Shown here in pieces: positions 1-19,336 of a stretch of DNA of 64,000 bases. Numbering within the stretch: the stretch's first letter is position 1; the number at the start of each line of letters is the position of its first letter. Below the pieces are notes generated by a model, which saw only the letters and a list, made by a program, of their open reading frames with translations, was not told the origin of the DNA and ran no database searches. The stretch is from Dimorphilus gyrociliatus (lineage: Eukaryota > Annelida > Polychaeta > Dinophilidae), in contig CAJFCJ010000019.1 in the NCBI GenBank assembly GCA_904063045.1, forward strand, positions 3,292,684 through 3,356,683, given 5' to 3'. Both the position numbers and the translations under genes were made by a program.

Positions 1-2426
<2,426 letters not shown>

Positions 2427-3169
2427 AAATTTAGATTTCACCAGCTTTATGTTGTATACGTTCTTAGGCCTACGTCACCCCAGTTCGCTCTTCCGCTGAA
2501 CAATGGGTCTTTTTTTACATTTCACGCTTTCTCTACTTTTCTTCTGCTCAAAGTACAAATTGAAACTGCAAACGTAATTGAGTGTATCTTTTTTTTTCTC
2601 TTAAATTCCGTGCCACAAGAGTTTATTGTACATATTTTCACTATAAATGGGGCTAAAGAGAACTTGCAAATTGTAGATTTAAAAATTTTGTATCATGTAT
2701 CTATATTGTAGGCCGAATTAAGAGTAAGATATTTTTTTAAATATGCACTGTGCACCACTCATAACTTAGAAGTTAATTAAATTGCGTGAAGGAATATAAC
2801 ATGCACTATTAGCGTTAAAAAGTTTATATATCTTTCTATAACTTTCCTTTCTATTATATTAAATATCTCTATATTATTCATTAATTCGTAAAAATCTGAT
2901 ATGAAATAAAATTGTTGCATCGTTTCACTAATAATACTTATTTATTTTATTTACCTTCTGTGGAGGATAACGCGGTCTCCGCAGATGACGCTAGCATTTT
3001 ACCCTTCTAAACTAGCTTGTAAAATCTATTAAATGGAGAAAAAACCGTGCTCAAATTTTAACTAATCATATACACTAATCGTATATGGAGGTGGAGTGAG
3101 TTACGAATAAATCGGCTGAAATGTAGAGCATAGATTATGTTGGTTTCACTATAAAAACTGCTATATTAA

Positions 3170-3237
3170 TCTCATATAGTTTAAAACTAGATGGTAATCG
3201 TTACCTAGTTTTAAAAGATTACTTATAGTATATGAGA
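3170..3237. repeat. Long imperfect inverted repeat (hairpin)
   Basis: Three paired blocks share one axis. 3170-3178 pairs with 3229-3237 (9 bp), 3180-3189 with 3206-3215 (10 bp), and 3193-3197 with 3201-3205 (5 bp, 3-nt loop TCG). A GAT bulge lies on the left arm and a larger internal loop lies on the right. It is in the gene-poor stretch, so it could be a transposon remnant, a structured RNA or chance. Confidence 0.6.
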
Positions 3238-3856
3238 CTTTTTTATTGATATTAAATTTCGATCACAATTATGCCTATCTACATATATAAGCACTAATCC
3301 GCAACTCACTCTGGCAGATAAATAGGAGAAAAAGCAAGTTATTAAGGAAACAAAAAAAGAAAACTAATTAATTGATTAATCGCTACAGCTACACATAGAC
3401 TTGATGAAAATGGGACAAAAAAAAAACTTAACGATGACAAAAGATTTTTATTCTAGACGCCTAGACGCTGGCAAAAAGTTAAAACGAATAGTATGTTATT
3501 CGATTTAATTTTAATAAAATATATATAGTTCCCCTTCTAGGATTAAAATACCTTAGTAACAATTATTTATAACAAATGGCATCTTTTGTTTTTTATTAGA
3601 CAATGGAAAGAAAGAAAATAGCCGTATAGACTATTGAATATCATATTCCTTAAATAAATCAACTATGTATGTAACATATCTACCTTAAAACTTTCAATTA
3701 ATATAGCAAGCGCAGATAATTAAAAATTGTTTCCCAGACAGCAATATCATCTTTCTCATTAAAATGTCTCTTAATATACAAGCCAAAAGATGATGGTAGA
3801 TGTTTCAACATATATAATATTTTCCTCGGTAATAAGTTTTCTACAGAATCGTCTAT

Positions 3857-3893
3857 AAATATATATATATATATATATAGATATATATATATA
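3857..3893. repeat. TA microsatellite
   Basis: Tandem TA dinucleotides with one interruption (GA) near the middle, in intergenic DNA. Confidence 0.85.
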
Positions 3894-6800
3894 ATCTAAA
3901 CAATATCCCATATAACCCCATTATGGGATTTTACAAGTAAATATTTAGTTTTTATACAAAAGCAATGTGTTACTTATTTTAATTGCCATTGAAAATTAAT
4001 TAGACTATTTTCTATTATTGGTAACACAAATCCTAAATAAAATGACGCTTAACACGAAGGCTTTAATAAACGACTAATCGAGCTTTTCTTCTATTGAAAA
4101 AAAATTTCCCACATGGCTAATATTCGTTTAAAGACATTTTTTTTTATATCTATAGAAATTTCTTTATATGAGTCTTTATGTCCTATACAAATAAACTTAT
4201 ACAGTTGTAGGGAACTGTTACATGAATGCTACACACTTTTGCTATTCATATAAACTTAAGATATTAACAAAACGGAAACAAAATGGCATTTGATTAAGTC
4301 GAACGTGTATACAATCTTGTTTTCTTTTTCTTTTTGGTTGTTGCAAATTTTAGGCACATTCTTATGGTAATTTTAGTTTAGTTTAACTCTTATTTCGCTC
4401 CCACGCTAATGTTGACTCCCGAAGGTAAGCATTCCTGAGAGCTAGGAAAGTAATTATCACCTCTAGAAATTATTAAATTCATTGAGAAACACCTTCTTTT
4501 AGAAGAAAATGCAACTAATGCCAATTATCTGTTGGAATTTTAATCGAAACACTATTTAAAATTGTTGGGAAAGAGTTCAGAATATTGCTATTTCGATTAA
4601 TTAAGTATCTTCCCGAACAATACATATATAATTAGAGTAGCTTTACCAATCTTTGATTTGGATTCTTTAGCAAGTGACGTCACACTCTTTAAATGAAGAC
4701 CGTAATTCAATTTACCTTTTCGATAGGAAATTTACGTAAGTGGGTACTTGAATATTTATCTTCAAATTTCAATTACTTAGAGCAGAATGACCTAACAATC
4801 AAACTCAAATTTGTAGAATGTTTTTATAAATCAAGAGGGAGAAAAATTTTAAGAAGGATTATCCGAAGAGATAAATACGTTTTTTTTTCTTTCCCCGTCG
4901 ATGGATTCTAATATCTAGATAATTTAATCCTGTCTTTATTCAATCTCGTAAACATATTACTTATGGAAGACAACACTAGTAGACAGGCAACGATACTCTT
5001 TGCCTTGGACCAATATAAGGTTAAGTTAAAAGGATCTAATAATAAATTGAGCTGAAAAATACTTTAAATTTCAAATTATTATTAAACTAATATTATAAAT
5101 ATATCTATCTAAAATAGGCAACAAACAGCTAAGAATTCTTATACGCTCTTCTTTGAATATATAAAGCAGTCCAATTTCATTATTATCAACGAAATAAATA
5201 GGAAATTGTATATAGTAACAAAATTGACGTATATACAGTATATATAAAGTATACTGTATAAGCTTATGTTGTTTTTTTTTTACGTAGATATCTTTCAATA
5301 TCTTCTATATCAATGTTCTTATTGAATATTACCATTTCTTTCTTTTTATAAACCACCTTTTAAAACATTTATTGTATACGTTTGTTTTTATCTCTCTTCT
5401 TCTTCTTCTTCTCTTCTGTTCATAAAAAAAACTTATTCTATTTTAAATAAAAGTAAATCTTTTTTTATAGCTGATGAGTTAGTTATTTTTTTTAAAAAAA
5501 CAAAAAAGAAAATGAATATTTTCTACGATGATTAGATTATTTCTTTAAAGACAAATAATTTCGTTTCTCTTTGCGTTCCCTTTTCACCGTCGACTTTATA
5601 AATCCTACGAAAAAAAAAAAAAACACCTTTTGCGAACGTTTACCAATTACCCTTATAAGAAGGGTATTCCCCTTTCATTACATTCCCTACGGTATTGAAA
5701 TCTACTGGAAACATTGGCAGCGCTAAACTTTGATTTTTAGCTCCACGGAATTTCAAAACCTGGCTGAAAACTAGTACTTTTCTCAGTAGATCGAGTATCA
5801 AAAAAAAATGTATACGTCATTCATATACATACTTTGAACTTTGAACTATATGATTCTTGTTTTACTGTGCCTGAAAATTGTTTGAATCTTTTAAAGGACT
5901 TGGAATTATTTATTTTATGTCTTTACTACGGTTGCTTTATCATTGTGAAGAGTCCTAAATTGACTAGCAGGTCAATTAAATTATCTAATTTAGAAATAAA
6001 TCAATGCTCCTGTTTCGGATGATTGAGAAAAGAAAATTGTATTTATTTAAGATTTTAAAAGAGAATACTTTTTAATAATTAGATTAATCATAGAACTCGT
6101 TTTAGTAACCTTTGTAATACGAGTAGTAGCTTTTCTTTCAGAGTGGGATTTTGTATTTATACAGAGAATGCATTCCCACCTAAGGAGAGATGTGATATAG
6201 CTAATTGACACATCAGGCATAATCTGAATAAAACCTATTTATAAAATATAATAGCATGCTCTATCGCCAGAATAAATTGAAGCTTCTCATGAGAATAGAA
6301 GATTAATTGATTTAACAATTGATGCGAGAAAGACTGTTGTGGATACAATAAACCCTAATGACAAGGTGAATATCACAATATTAAAAATAAACCTGACTTA
6401 TTTATACAAGAATTGATAAAATACAAGTGAGGACTGTAAATTGATAACAGTATAGATTCTGCTATTACAAAATATAAAAAACATCGCTAAGATTAAGGGA
6501 ATATAATGATATTTTTCCTTGTAATTCATAATTTATTTACAGAATTACTCTTGTTTTTATTATTAGCCCAACTTAAAAACTAGATCTAATCTATAAAATT
6601 TCTAATTGAAATATTATTTTTAGAATATCCACAGGCCTAACTAAACTATATAGTAGATGATAATCCATTAAAAATGAATTTTGAGAACATAGAAACGCTC
6701 TACAAAGTATTTTGACACGGAACTTTCCTTATACTAAGCAATTCTCAATGGAATAAGGAAAATAACAAAATTTCCTCTAGTAGTATGTGATTTTATTTTG

Positions 6801-8023
6801 TAGGCAAATGATTTTCATGTAGAAAATCTTAAATAACTAATATTTAATAATCATTGAATATTGTTTCTGTTTCTTTTTTATATCATCAATATAAAGTATC
6901 ATCTTACGCGTAAATATAAACGAAAAAAACTATAGAGAGTGGATTGTAACGAATTCATATATTACTATAAGAATTGAAGACAAATTTTCCTAATTAGATT
7001 ACTTGTAGAGTTATAAAAATTTCAGTTCTACATTTATCTATTAGATACTTTGATTAATAGCCTCATTTGCGTTTAATGTTATCTGTACAAAAAAGAAAAA
7101 ATAGTATTTAGTTAAGATAAGATCATTTTTTTTTCACCATTTTTCACCATTTTAACAACGTCTATTAAAAAGTCAACAACATTCTGTTGATCAACAAATA
7201 TCGTAAAAAAAAGGAAAGTTTCTTTAAGGATTAGTAAAATATTTAAGCCTATTTAGATCGGGGTTATTACATCTTATTTATAATGTTAGAATGAAAATGT
7301 TGATTGTATACAATATACACATATTAATGTTAACCTATATGCCAATTTCATGTTTTAATACAGGGATAATTATAGGAAATTTCTGATGAGCTCACATAAA
7401 AGTCCAACTGTGGAATGTCTTTCTTTTCACAACACGTGACAATCATACACATCAATGTGAACTAATTTCGAATGGAAAACGAAGAGTCTTAGGATTTTAT
7501 TCATATAATATATATATATATATAGCATGATAGATAAAACTCATTACTCTTTAGACGACTGAATTGTTTAAAATTAGACAATAGTCATAAATTTATAAGT
7601 TATATCTAATGTAGTCTAGCATTTTCGACTCTCAATAAAACATATTCAAAGTAATGTGGGTAGGCTTTGGTTCGTTATTCATTTTTTGTAATCGCATTCC
7701 ATATTGAAAGGTGCAATCGTGCAGGGGATTTCAATACATATAATATAGGGCGTTGTTTTTTGGAACAGACTGTTTCGTTTAACTTTTACACTAGTTTAAT
7801 TTTAGAAATTGTGTTTATTTATTTTATAATTAAACATTGAATAATAAAAAGATAACAAAAGCTAAGGAAAGAATCGGATTGTGAAAAGAGAACCCCCCGT
7901 CTCTAGATCCGGATAGGGCGCCTACACAGCAAGTTCCACCATGTACACTCAGCCACCTTTTGATACAACGTTTCGTCTTTAGTTTATCGTTTTAGCCGAA
8001 TTAGACAGAATTCTAGATAAAAA

Positions 8024-11000
8024 ATGGCAACCGTGATTGAACAATTAAAGCAACTTCATGCCTCTCAGGAGAACTCCTGGCCAAGACCAATGAAGAAATC
8101 CCAGCTTAATAAAATATTCTCGCCTGAATCTCCTAATAACAGCGATAGTGAAACCTTAAGGAAACAAAGGGGTGGAAAGTTTGTCATGCAGTCAGCTTAT
8201 AAAACGTTAGCCATCAAAGATAAAACAACGACTCCCGCAGCTGCGAAGGACATATTTAAGAATCAATTGGGAGAGACTCTTAAAAGAAATTATGGAGCAA
8301 TGCAGCAAGCAGCTATAGAAAGAAGTGAGAAGGGAAGTGGTATGCCGTTCTCTCCTAAAAAACGCGAGAGTACAACTGGAACAGAAATCAGCACCCAAAC
8401 AAGTTTAGAAGACCAGATATCAAATAAAAATTTGCTCCCTTCCGCTTCAACTTCATCTTTTCCCATCCCAGCATCACCACCAGCATCACCGCCAGCTCCA
8501 CCGCCGCCTCCTCCGCCACCTCCACCTCTTCCTTCTTCCGCATCTACTCACTCCACTTATTCTACTCCACCTATAATTTTAAGGCAAACGCCAACGGCTA
8601 ATAGGAAAATAAGTGGAACAACTCAGCAAAAGGTGGATAGTAGAAACTCTCGGATAGATATAGAGAAATCAAAGGCTATCCTTGAAAATACCCTGGGTAT
8701 GAGAAGTATGCAACCGACATGGATTCATAGACGTTCATCTGCAAATCAGAATACAGGTGTAGATTCTTCTGAGAAACCTCTCTACTCTCAAACATCACCT
8801 ATAATTACACCAAGGACTGATGATACGGAAGTAGGATTTTCTCGGTCAAGACCTTCCAGCACAAGATCAACGAAGACGTACTTATCTCAACTTAGCGGTG
8901 TAGAAGGTTCCTACGATGTCAATAAAGACGAAGATTCTTCACCTTCATCGTCGGAAAATGAAGCTGAAGACTCGAAACGAAATAGCGAAATAAGACACTT
9001 TAGAGTAGATGAGAAAATAACTAAAATGGATATGTCAAAGAGGGAATCTCAAGGCTCTACAACTTCAAGGAATATCAGGAGAGTGTCTACCGATGGAGGG
9101 AGTCATATGAGCAACTCACGGAAGAATTCAACTCAATCGGGACAATCCGGAAATGTAGGAGATTTCGCGAATGCTTATTCAAGTAATGTATCATTACCTA
9201 CTAGAAGGAGTTCAGTGAAATCGATTGAGCATCAAAAATCTGATGCTGCTCTTTCGAGACGAAGTTCTACCAACTCCGCTGCGTTGGCCCATAGAAATAG
9301 TGTCACTTCAAAGACTTCCAAATCGGATTTATCAAGATTATCGAATATGTCCGACAAACACGAAACAAGTCCCAGAGACTCTTTTCGAGATCAAAATTCT
9401 CGTATCTCGAAGACATCAAGCAACTTCGATTACAGCAGAAGTTCGACTAACTTAGACAATAAAGCTAGAAATTCCAATGCAAAACGTTCATCTGTGGTCT
9501 CATCAAATGATAACTCATCACTAAGAGAAACACAAAAATCTCCTCCTGCAAGAAATTCAGTAGCTTCAAACGCAAGAAGCTCAGCATCTTTATCATTTGC
9601 ATCTGATTTTGGAATAGGGGAAATGATAAAGACATCATCTCTTTCTGCAGGACGAGAAGGAGATAGAGATAGCCATATGTCCACTTCTTCGGTCAGCGCG
9701 AAGCCCGCTCCTGATACTATAGAAAGGCGTACAAGTGAAACCATATCAAGCAAAAGAAACTCAGCAACATCTGAGAGCTGGGCTGCAGGGGAACGAACGT
9801 ACGGCAGACAATTAAATCAATCCGCTGATCGATTCTCGGACTCAGATTCTTCCACTATAAAAGGAGATCTCTCCAGAACAAATAGCAGACAGTCACAAGC
9901 GTCTAGTAGAATTTCAATGGATCCTATGCCTGGTTATCATCATTCATCCAACAGCAGAAATAACTCTTTTAAAAGTGTAACTGATTCTTTTGGTGCCAAA
10001 GACGATTTGGAGAGGAAGATATCGTATCGTTCGTCGTCCGCTGGCGATCGATCATCTAGACAATCTTCCGCAAGCCCTATAAGAAGTATGTCACCTAGAC
10101 AGCCAATAGTTATAAGCCGAACCATGAGTCCTCGACCGTTTGCAGACAAGCCTGCTTCTTCAACTCTTCAGAAGATCTTATCTACATCCTCCACCACTGA
10201 AATTAAAACGTATAAACCTGAAACAGAACATAATCCCGTACCTTCTTCCGTTTATCATCCAATTATAAGTGCAAAAGCTGAGGTCGCTTCATTAACTGAG
10301 CGCTCAAAATCTAATAGCGAATCTCATAGATCTTCTTCATCCTACCTCCCAAATAGTTTATCCTCTTTGGAAGAACGTAAAGCTCCCTCTAATTTTTCAT
10401 CGACCAACTCAATTGACAGAATGCTGCGTGAGAGGGAGAGTCAAGTAAGACAATCGAAGTATGAAGAAATTGCAAATCCGTTTTTATCGTCTACTTCTTC
10501 TGTTGAAAGAATCGAAGAAGCGTCCAGAAGAACATCTAGAATTTCCGAGAAGGATGAAATAGATTCCTCTTCGACAAGTTTATCGAAATCTAGAGTTTCA
10601 CATAGATTAGATGATTTTAAACCTCCTAACTTGAACCTTTCTAATAATAGAGTTCAAAGGTCGGAAAGTGGAAGGCGATTTGAGTCGAAAACTTCAGAGA
10701 CTCAACCAAATTTTTCAAATTCAACTCTTAAAAAGAAATTAATAAGAAAATTAACTGAAGATGATATCAATTTTAGGACGGAAGCAGTCAAATTACTTGA
10801 ACAATACAAAAGTGCTCCTACAACACCAACTCACACTTTAGAAAGACCAAAAGAAAAGTTATCTTCCCCTCGGGAAAATGTTAGGCGAAGCAGTAGTGTA
10901 AACGACCTTGATGCCCTGAAAAAATCTATTGAGGCAGAGCGGTTAATTGAAAAAGGAAGAGTTAAAGATCTAGTAAAAGGAAAATTTTTAAACCTAAAGC

Positions 11001-14000
11001 TAACTGGAGGGCTATCTAATCCTGAACTTTTTAAGACGAAAGAATCAGATGATGCGCCTCGTATTCGTAAGAAATGGCTTGTCGAAGGCATCGACATTCC
11101 AGCCACCAGTGACGAAGCTTTGGCTCCATTTTTACCCTCTAGACCTATAAATCCTTTTANNNNNNNNNNNNNNNNNNNNNNNNNNNNNNNNNNNNNNNNN
11201 NNNNNNNNNNNNNNNNNNNNNNNNNNNNNNNNNNNNNNNNNNNNNNNNNNNNNNNNNNNNNNNNNNNNNNNNNNNNNNNNNNNNNNNNNNNNNNNNNNNN
11301 NNNNNNNNNNNNNNNNNNNNNNNNNNNNNNNNNNNNNNNNNNNNNNNNNNNNNNNNNNNNNNNNNNNNNNNNNNNNNNNNNNNNNNNNNNNNNNNNNNNN
11401 NNNNNNNNNNNNNNNNNNNNNNNNNNNNNNNNNNNNNNNNNNNNNNNNNNNNNNNNNNNNNNNNNNNNNNNNNNNNNNNNNNNNNNNNNNNNNNNNNNNN
11501 NNNNNNNNNNNNNNNNNNNNNNNNNNNNNNNNNNNNNNNNNNNNNNNNNNNNNNNNNNNNNNNNNNNNNNNNNNNNNNNNNNNNNNNNNNNNNNNNNNNN
11601 NNNNNNNNNNNNNNNNNNNNNNNNNNNNNNNNNNNNNNNNNNNNNNNNNNNNNNNNNNNNNNNNNNNNNNNNNNNNNNNNNNNNNNNNNNNNNNNNNNNN
11701 NNNNNNNNNNNNNNNNNNNNNNNNNNNNNNNNNNNNNNNNNNNNNNNNNNNNNNNNNNNNNNNNNNNNNNNNNNNNNNNNNNNNNNNNNNNNNNNNNNNN
11801 NNNNNNNNNNNNNNNNNNNNNNNNNNNNNNNNNNNNGAACCGTCATTCAGATCGAATTCAATTGAAACAAGCGACCATTCACCAACAAGTAGCGATGAGA
11901 AAGAGGATGAACACGATGAAATGATGGAAAATCATCATCATTTTACAATGAACATGGGTGATTCGACTGTGTTTGCTGGAAGGGTTCCGCAAAGGTAGGC
12001 ATAAATCTATACAATCTATGTAATTTCAATGCTATTATCATCTAAATTTTAACGAAGAAGGTTGACTACGGCCCTAAAAACTTATATAAAAAGAAACAAC
12101 AAAGCCTTTGATAGTTCCCTTTAATATATACAAAGGTCATATAAATTTCTCTTAATTTAACAATTCATATCCTCAACTTGAAGGTAAGCTAAAAAAAACC
12201 GTATAGCTAAAGTGACGTAACTTAGAAGCGTATGAAAATAGGACAATAGACTTGCGTAAATAAATCAATTTTTACTAATATCACTCAATTTTCAGTTAAA
12301 CTAGTTTATTAGTATTTAAATCTTAATTAAAATATCAAACTATTCGCTCCTGATCTCTGAGTCCACAGATGATTGTTTACGAGATTTAAAAGATGTCCTA
12401 AATATAAGACAAAATAATATATTCTATACGCAGCGTACATGGAAATACATCTTCTGGCAATATATACGCCTAGAATTTTGTGTAACAAAGCTTATTGAAT
12501 TATTAAACTTAACATTAACATAAAAAAAATATAAACCTAATAATTCAATTTAGGTTTTCATTTGTTTGCACAAACAGCAAACAATAACATATATACTGTA
12601 TATAAAAGATATATAATTGTATAGTTCTTATACTATAGTGTATAATAACAAAGTACCTAAATGTATATATATCAAGAATATTGTAATATACAAGAAAAGA
12701 CTATTTTTACAGTAACTGGTATTTTGAATCTGAACAAGTACTATTCAATGTAAAGAAGGAAAAATATACCAATATAAAATCGATATTTAATAAAATCTTA
12801 TATTTAGGGCAGTTCTTTTTACGTCGTGTTATGTACCAGTGTAAATGTTTATGAAATACTCTTAGATCTTTTATTACCTATAGAAATTAGTTGTGTAAAT
12901 TAAATTTTTCCTATTTTATATCAGCTACGTTACTCCTGATAATTTTCAATACGAGCAAGAATATTTCGAACCTGAGCCTTATCAAGTTATCATAGACCCC
13001 TACCAGAATCAAGGCTTTGAATATCAAATTCAGGAAGGTTACGATTACGTTGACTCACCAGAATATTGGATTGCTGATCCTCCAGAGCATACTCAAGATT
13101 TAGAAGGATTTCAATACGATTTCCCAAGGAAACCGGAGGTATTTAGTGAACAAAATATTGCAAGGATCGAAGTAGCTGGAGATAAGAATAAATATAATTC
13201 GAAATATGCTCATAATCCGTCAGTAACTTCTGAACCCTATGCAATAATTAATGCAGAAAAATCTACCTATTTACCCGAAAATTATGAAAATCAAGTCTTC
13301 CTTGAAGATGATTTAGAATTGGCCGCCCTAGAAGAAGCTAGAGACTCAGCTATGAATCCCATTTTGATTAATGACTATTCGTCGGGAATTCAACAGACCT
13401 ATATTTTACAGCCCATTGGAGAAATCTCCTCAGTTATACATCCAACTGCAGCTTCCGAAATTTCTGGTCCTTCAATGGCTCCACAATTGAAGATACAGAC
13501 CGGAAGTATGACAGCTAGAGAAGAAAATGGACAGTATAAGGTTGAAGTTCCTTTTGGGCTGGTCGCTGAAGATACATCTGTCATTGACCAACAAAATATG
13601 TTACAGCCTCTTCAACTGCAGCAAGTTCATCCAATATTTTTGGATAAACAATTTCAACAGCAATATTACAATCCAAATGTTGTATATGTTACCAGTTTGG
13701 ACTATACGGATACTCCCAGTCAAGTACAATATCAAACGAACAATCAGGAAGTTCCTCATTCTTTTACCGGTACAAAACCTAATTATGAGATGCAAATAAA
13801 TCAACAAATACGAGTTGATTATGACAAGCAAGACTTAGTTCGTGGAAGCATTTTGATAGAAAAACATATGGACGAAACTAATGCAACACGGCCACTTAGC
13901 GACGATCACTCAAATCCGTTTCATCACGGTTTTCGCCAAACCAAAGAGAATCCCATGTACAGTAGCGATCCGGATTTAAGAATGGCGGGTGCTCATACTG

Positions 14001-14899
14001 AAGCTGGCGAGGCCACAAGTACCGCAAAAAGAATCCCAAAAATGCTAAGCAGAGATACAAAAATATTTATTGATGGAAGACAAACAGCCGCTGATCAAAT
14101 TGATTCTCTTGATTATGCATCGAGTAGTGAATATTCTGAGCATGATTTGACAGATTATGGAAATCTCAATTCATTACCAAAAGCAACGCCTATAAATCCA
14201 TCAGAGGAGGAGCGACAAGATATATTACGACTCTTAGCTAATGCTCCAGCAGATAGTATAAGACAAAGTATAAATGTCGAGAGAGAAGAAGAAGAGATAA
14301 TTGGTCCAAGTGAAAACGGCACTGATCCATTATTGAACTACGATACAGTCTCGGAAAAAGTTGATTTATGTTTAAGGGACGGTGTTGCTGAACTTCAGGT
14401 ATTTCTCAATTAAAAAAGCTTTTAGGATGCTTATTATTTTTAATTTCAGGTGAAAGTCCGCTGTGAAAGGGTTGTTCCTATCAGAGGTAGCGATGATATG
14501 TTTAAAAAGTCTTCGGTTATCGTTACAAGACAAATAGACGTCGACTTGGAAGCTACTGCTGAAAGAAGAAGGCTGTTGAAGAAAGTCCTGCGAGCATCAC
14601 ACACAGACCAAAAAGGCAGGGTGAGACTATCAACAAAGGATACTTTCCGATTATATAGAACATTTATGGGAATGGCGGAGCAAGAGGAAGGTTTCCAAAA
14701 TCAAAAGATTGCTGTCGAAGAGGAAGTAGATGAAAGAACAAGGCCTAGCGACTTAGATAATGATTTAGACTTGAGCGATAGCGAATTCGATTATAGGAGC
14801 TATTCATTGAAAAATAGCAAAAAAGTTGTCGAAGACGATGCAATAAGTTTCCAATCTGCAGTTAGTGAGTCAAAGGTTAAGAGAGATTTACTATATTAA
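8024..14899 (+). CDS. Very large Ser-rich, mostly disordered protein of unknown function
   Basis: Exons 8024-11994, 12925-14398 and 14450-14899 join in frame into about 1,964 codons, including 226 undefined codons in an assembly gap at 11160-11836. I do not recognise the family. The N-terminus (MATVIEQLKQLHAS) is compact. A proline run follows around residues 155-175, then some 700 residues of Ser/Arg/Thr-rich low complexity with many RRSS- and RxxS-like sites that could be basophilic-kinase targets. A basic helical stretch containing LTEDDINFRTEAVKLLEQY lies near residues 915-935. The second exon is acidic and Tyr/Gln-rich. The last exon has a more ordered basic region (KVRCERVVPIRG, RRRLLKKVLRASH). 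No signal peptide or membrane segment is visible. A cytoskeletal or scaffold role is conceivable but unsupported. Both splice junctions have good consensus. Confidence 0.8.
11160..11836. other. Assembly gap (677 N)
   Basis: Undetermined bases inside the first exon of the large Ser-rich protein. The reading frame is open on both sides and stays in phase across the stated gap length. The gap could still hide an intron or be mis-sized. Confidence 0.99.
11995..12924 (+). other. Long intron of the Ser-rich protein gene
   Basis: At 930 bp this is unusually long for the window. It starts GTAGGC and ends TATATCAG. No additional exon or nested gene is visible in it. Confidence 0.8.
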
Positions 14900-15296
14900 C
14901 CAATATTTACACGAAAAGAACTAGTTATAATATTCTTAGCAGCTTAATCATCTATAAGAGTTTATATTATGTCAATATAATTAATTAAACTCATACTTGG
15001 ACCACCTGGACCGTGCTTACAACCGCTAGGCTTTATCTGCTATTAGTATATTAATTGAATTGTTTTTTATATCTGAAACTTATCGTAACAGATTTATATC
15101 TTATAGCAAATTCCAGCTTTTCTATTCAAGTTAGTTTGATGAATCGGAATATACAAGGGAGCCACGATGAAAATATTTGTTAAATAAATAATTTTTACTA
15201 AATATTTGCAATGAGTAATGAAATAAATTTAGGTTTAGAAAAATCAATTGAATTATTTGAGTACTGCAGATTGACCGTCTTATTCTGTCTTTTATT
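14900..15296. other. Convergent 3' region between the Ser-rich gene and TBC1D23
   Basis: About 400 bp of AT-rich sequence that should hold both 3' UTRs. No open frame of interest is visible. Confidence 0.6.
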
Positions 15297-18255
<2,959 letters not shown>

Positions 18256-19336
18256 TTTTTATTCACACATCCGCAACATCCGCTTCGTAGAATTATGGGG
18301 AGTAATCGCGTTTAATAGAATTTCTAACTCGAAATCTATTCGACTTAGATAGCATATGCTATATTTGCGCGAAATTTATAAACATTTTTAAGTTAGAGAC
18401 GTCAGTAGTCCCTAATTCCCTATATTCTAGTGCAAGAATAATTCAGAATTATGACACTCACAAGAAAATCACTCCTCTTTACAAAAATAGCTTTGAATTA
18501 AATTAGTAAGCTTATCAGTTAAGTCGGTAATAGTAAATATCTTCTCAGGTATAAATCAATTAAAGATAGCCTCACAGATCTAATCGTAAATTAAATTATA
18601 ATATCACTTAATTATTGTAAAGTGAGAATATCTCAGAGCGGGAATACTTCGAAAGGTGGCAAGTGTTAAGTCGCCAAAGCTAATAGAAAATTAGCAGGAG
18701 CTTACAGAGCAGATGTTTTGAATTGGAAATGACATACGTACGTTCGGGAATACTACGGTCATTAAATTATCAGTCCAACAACTTATACTCTGAAGTGCAT
18801 ATCAGGCATATGTCAGCTCTTAACTCTTAATTATAAACATTAGGTCAACTTTAAAAGGATAGCCGTATTTGAAATATTTTGTTTATTACAGTTTATATTA
18901 TAAGTATAAAAGGCCTTTATTAAAAGTAAAATCTATCGATTTGGTGTGTTTTGAACAATCAATAACTTTTCTTTGATCAAATAATCATTCATTTTTTGAT
19001 CGTTCTAGTTTATTTTTGCCTTAACTACATACGAATTTTTAACAAATTGTGTGCATTTCACATAAAAATATCAGATTATCACTTTCAATATAATAATTTA
19101 AATTTTATTACCGGAAGTCATATTGAGATAGCAGGAAATTAAAAGTAAATAGATCCGAACCAGTTTGAATAGTTATAAATAATGCGGAATAGCATGGTTA
19201 ATCTTTTAACCAATAAGCATTCAGATAGCGTCCGTTAGAACTTCTTGTTGAGACAAGCAGTGAGTTGAGTGTTGCAGTGGCAGAAACGCTTGAAATCCTT
19301 CCATTTTAGCCATTTGGAGACAAATTCGTCTTAAAA
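18256..19336. promoter_or_regulatory. Shared upstream region of TBC1D23 (-) and cyclin B (+)
   Basis: About 1.1 kb separates the two divergent start codons. A CCAAT box lies at 19210-19214, about 123 bp before the cyclin B ATG. CCAAT/NF-Y boxes are typical of animal mitotic cyclin promoters, so this is a reasonable candidate, but one pentamer is weak evidence. No open frame of interest is visible. Confidence 0.4.

Larger units (their letters stand above)
2427..8023. other. Gene-poor stretch of about 5.6 kb
   Basis: Very AT-rich sequence with no open frame resembling a known family. The longest frames here are about 60-75 codons, biased to F/I/K/Y/N, and look like chance frames in AT-rich DNA. 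It holds the 3' UTR of the PKC gene at its left end, a long imperfect hairpin at 3170-3237, TA microsatellites near 3857-3893 and 7507-7524, and presumably the 5' UTR and promoter of the next gene near 7750-8020. Confidence 0.6.

Noticed and set aside
4693-4911. 72-codon plus-strand frame in the gene-poor stretch
   Set aside because: Composition (F, I, K, R, N) is what AT-rich DNA gives by chance; no splice or family support.
9430-9753. Antisense frame inside the Ser-rich gene
   Set aside because: Shadow of low-complexity Ser/Arg codons on the other strand, with no family features.
11157-11846. Minus-strand open frame of 229 codons
   Set aside because: It consists almost wholly of the N gap and has no coding information.
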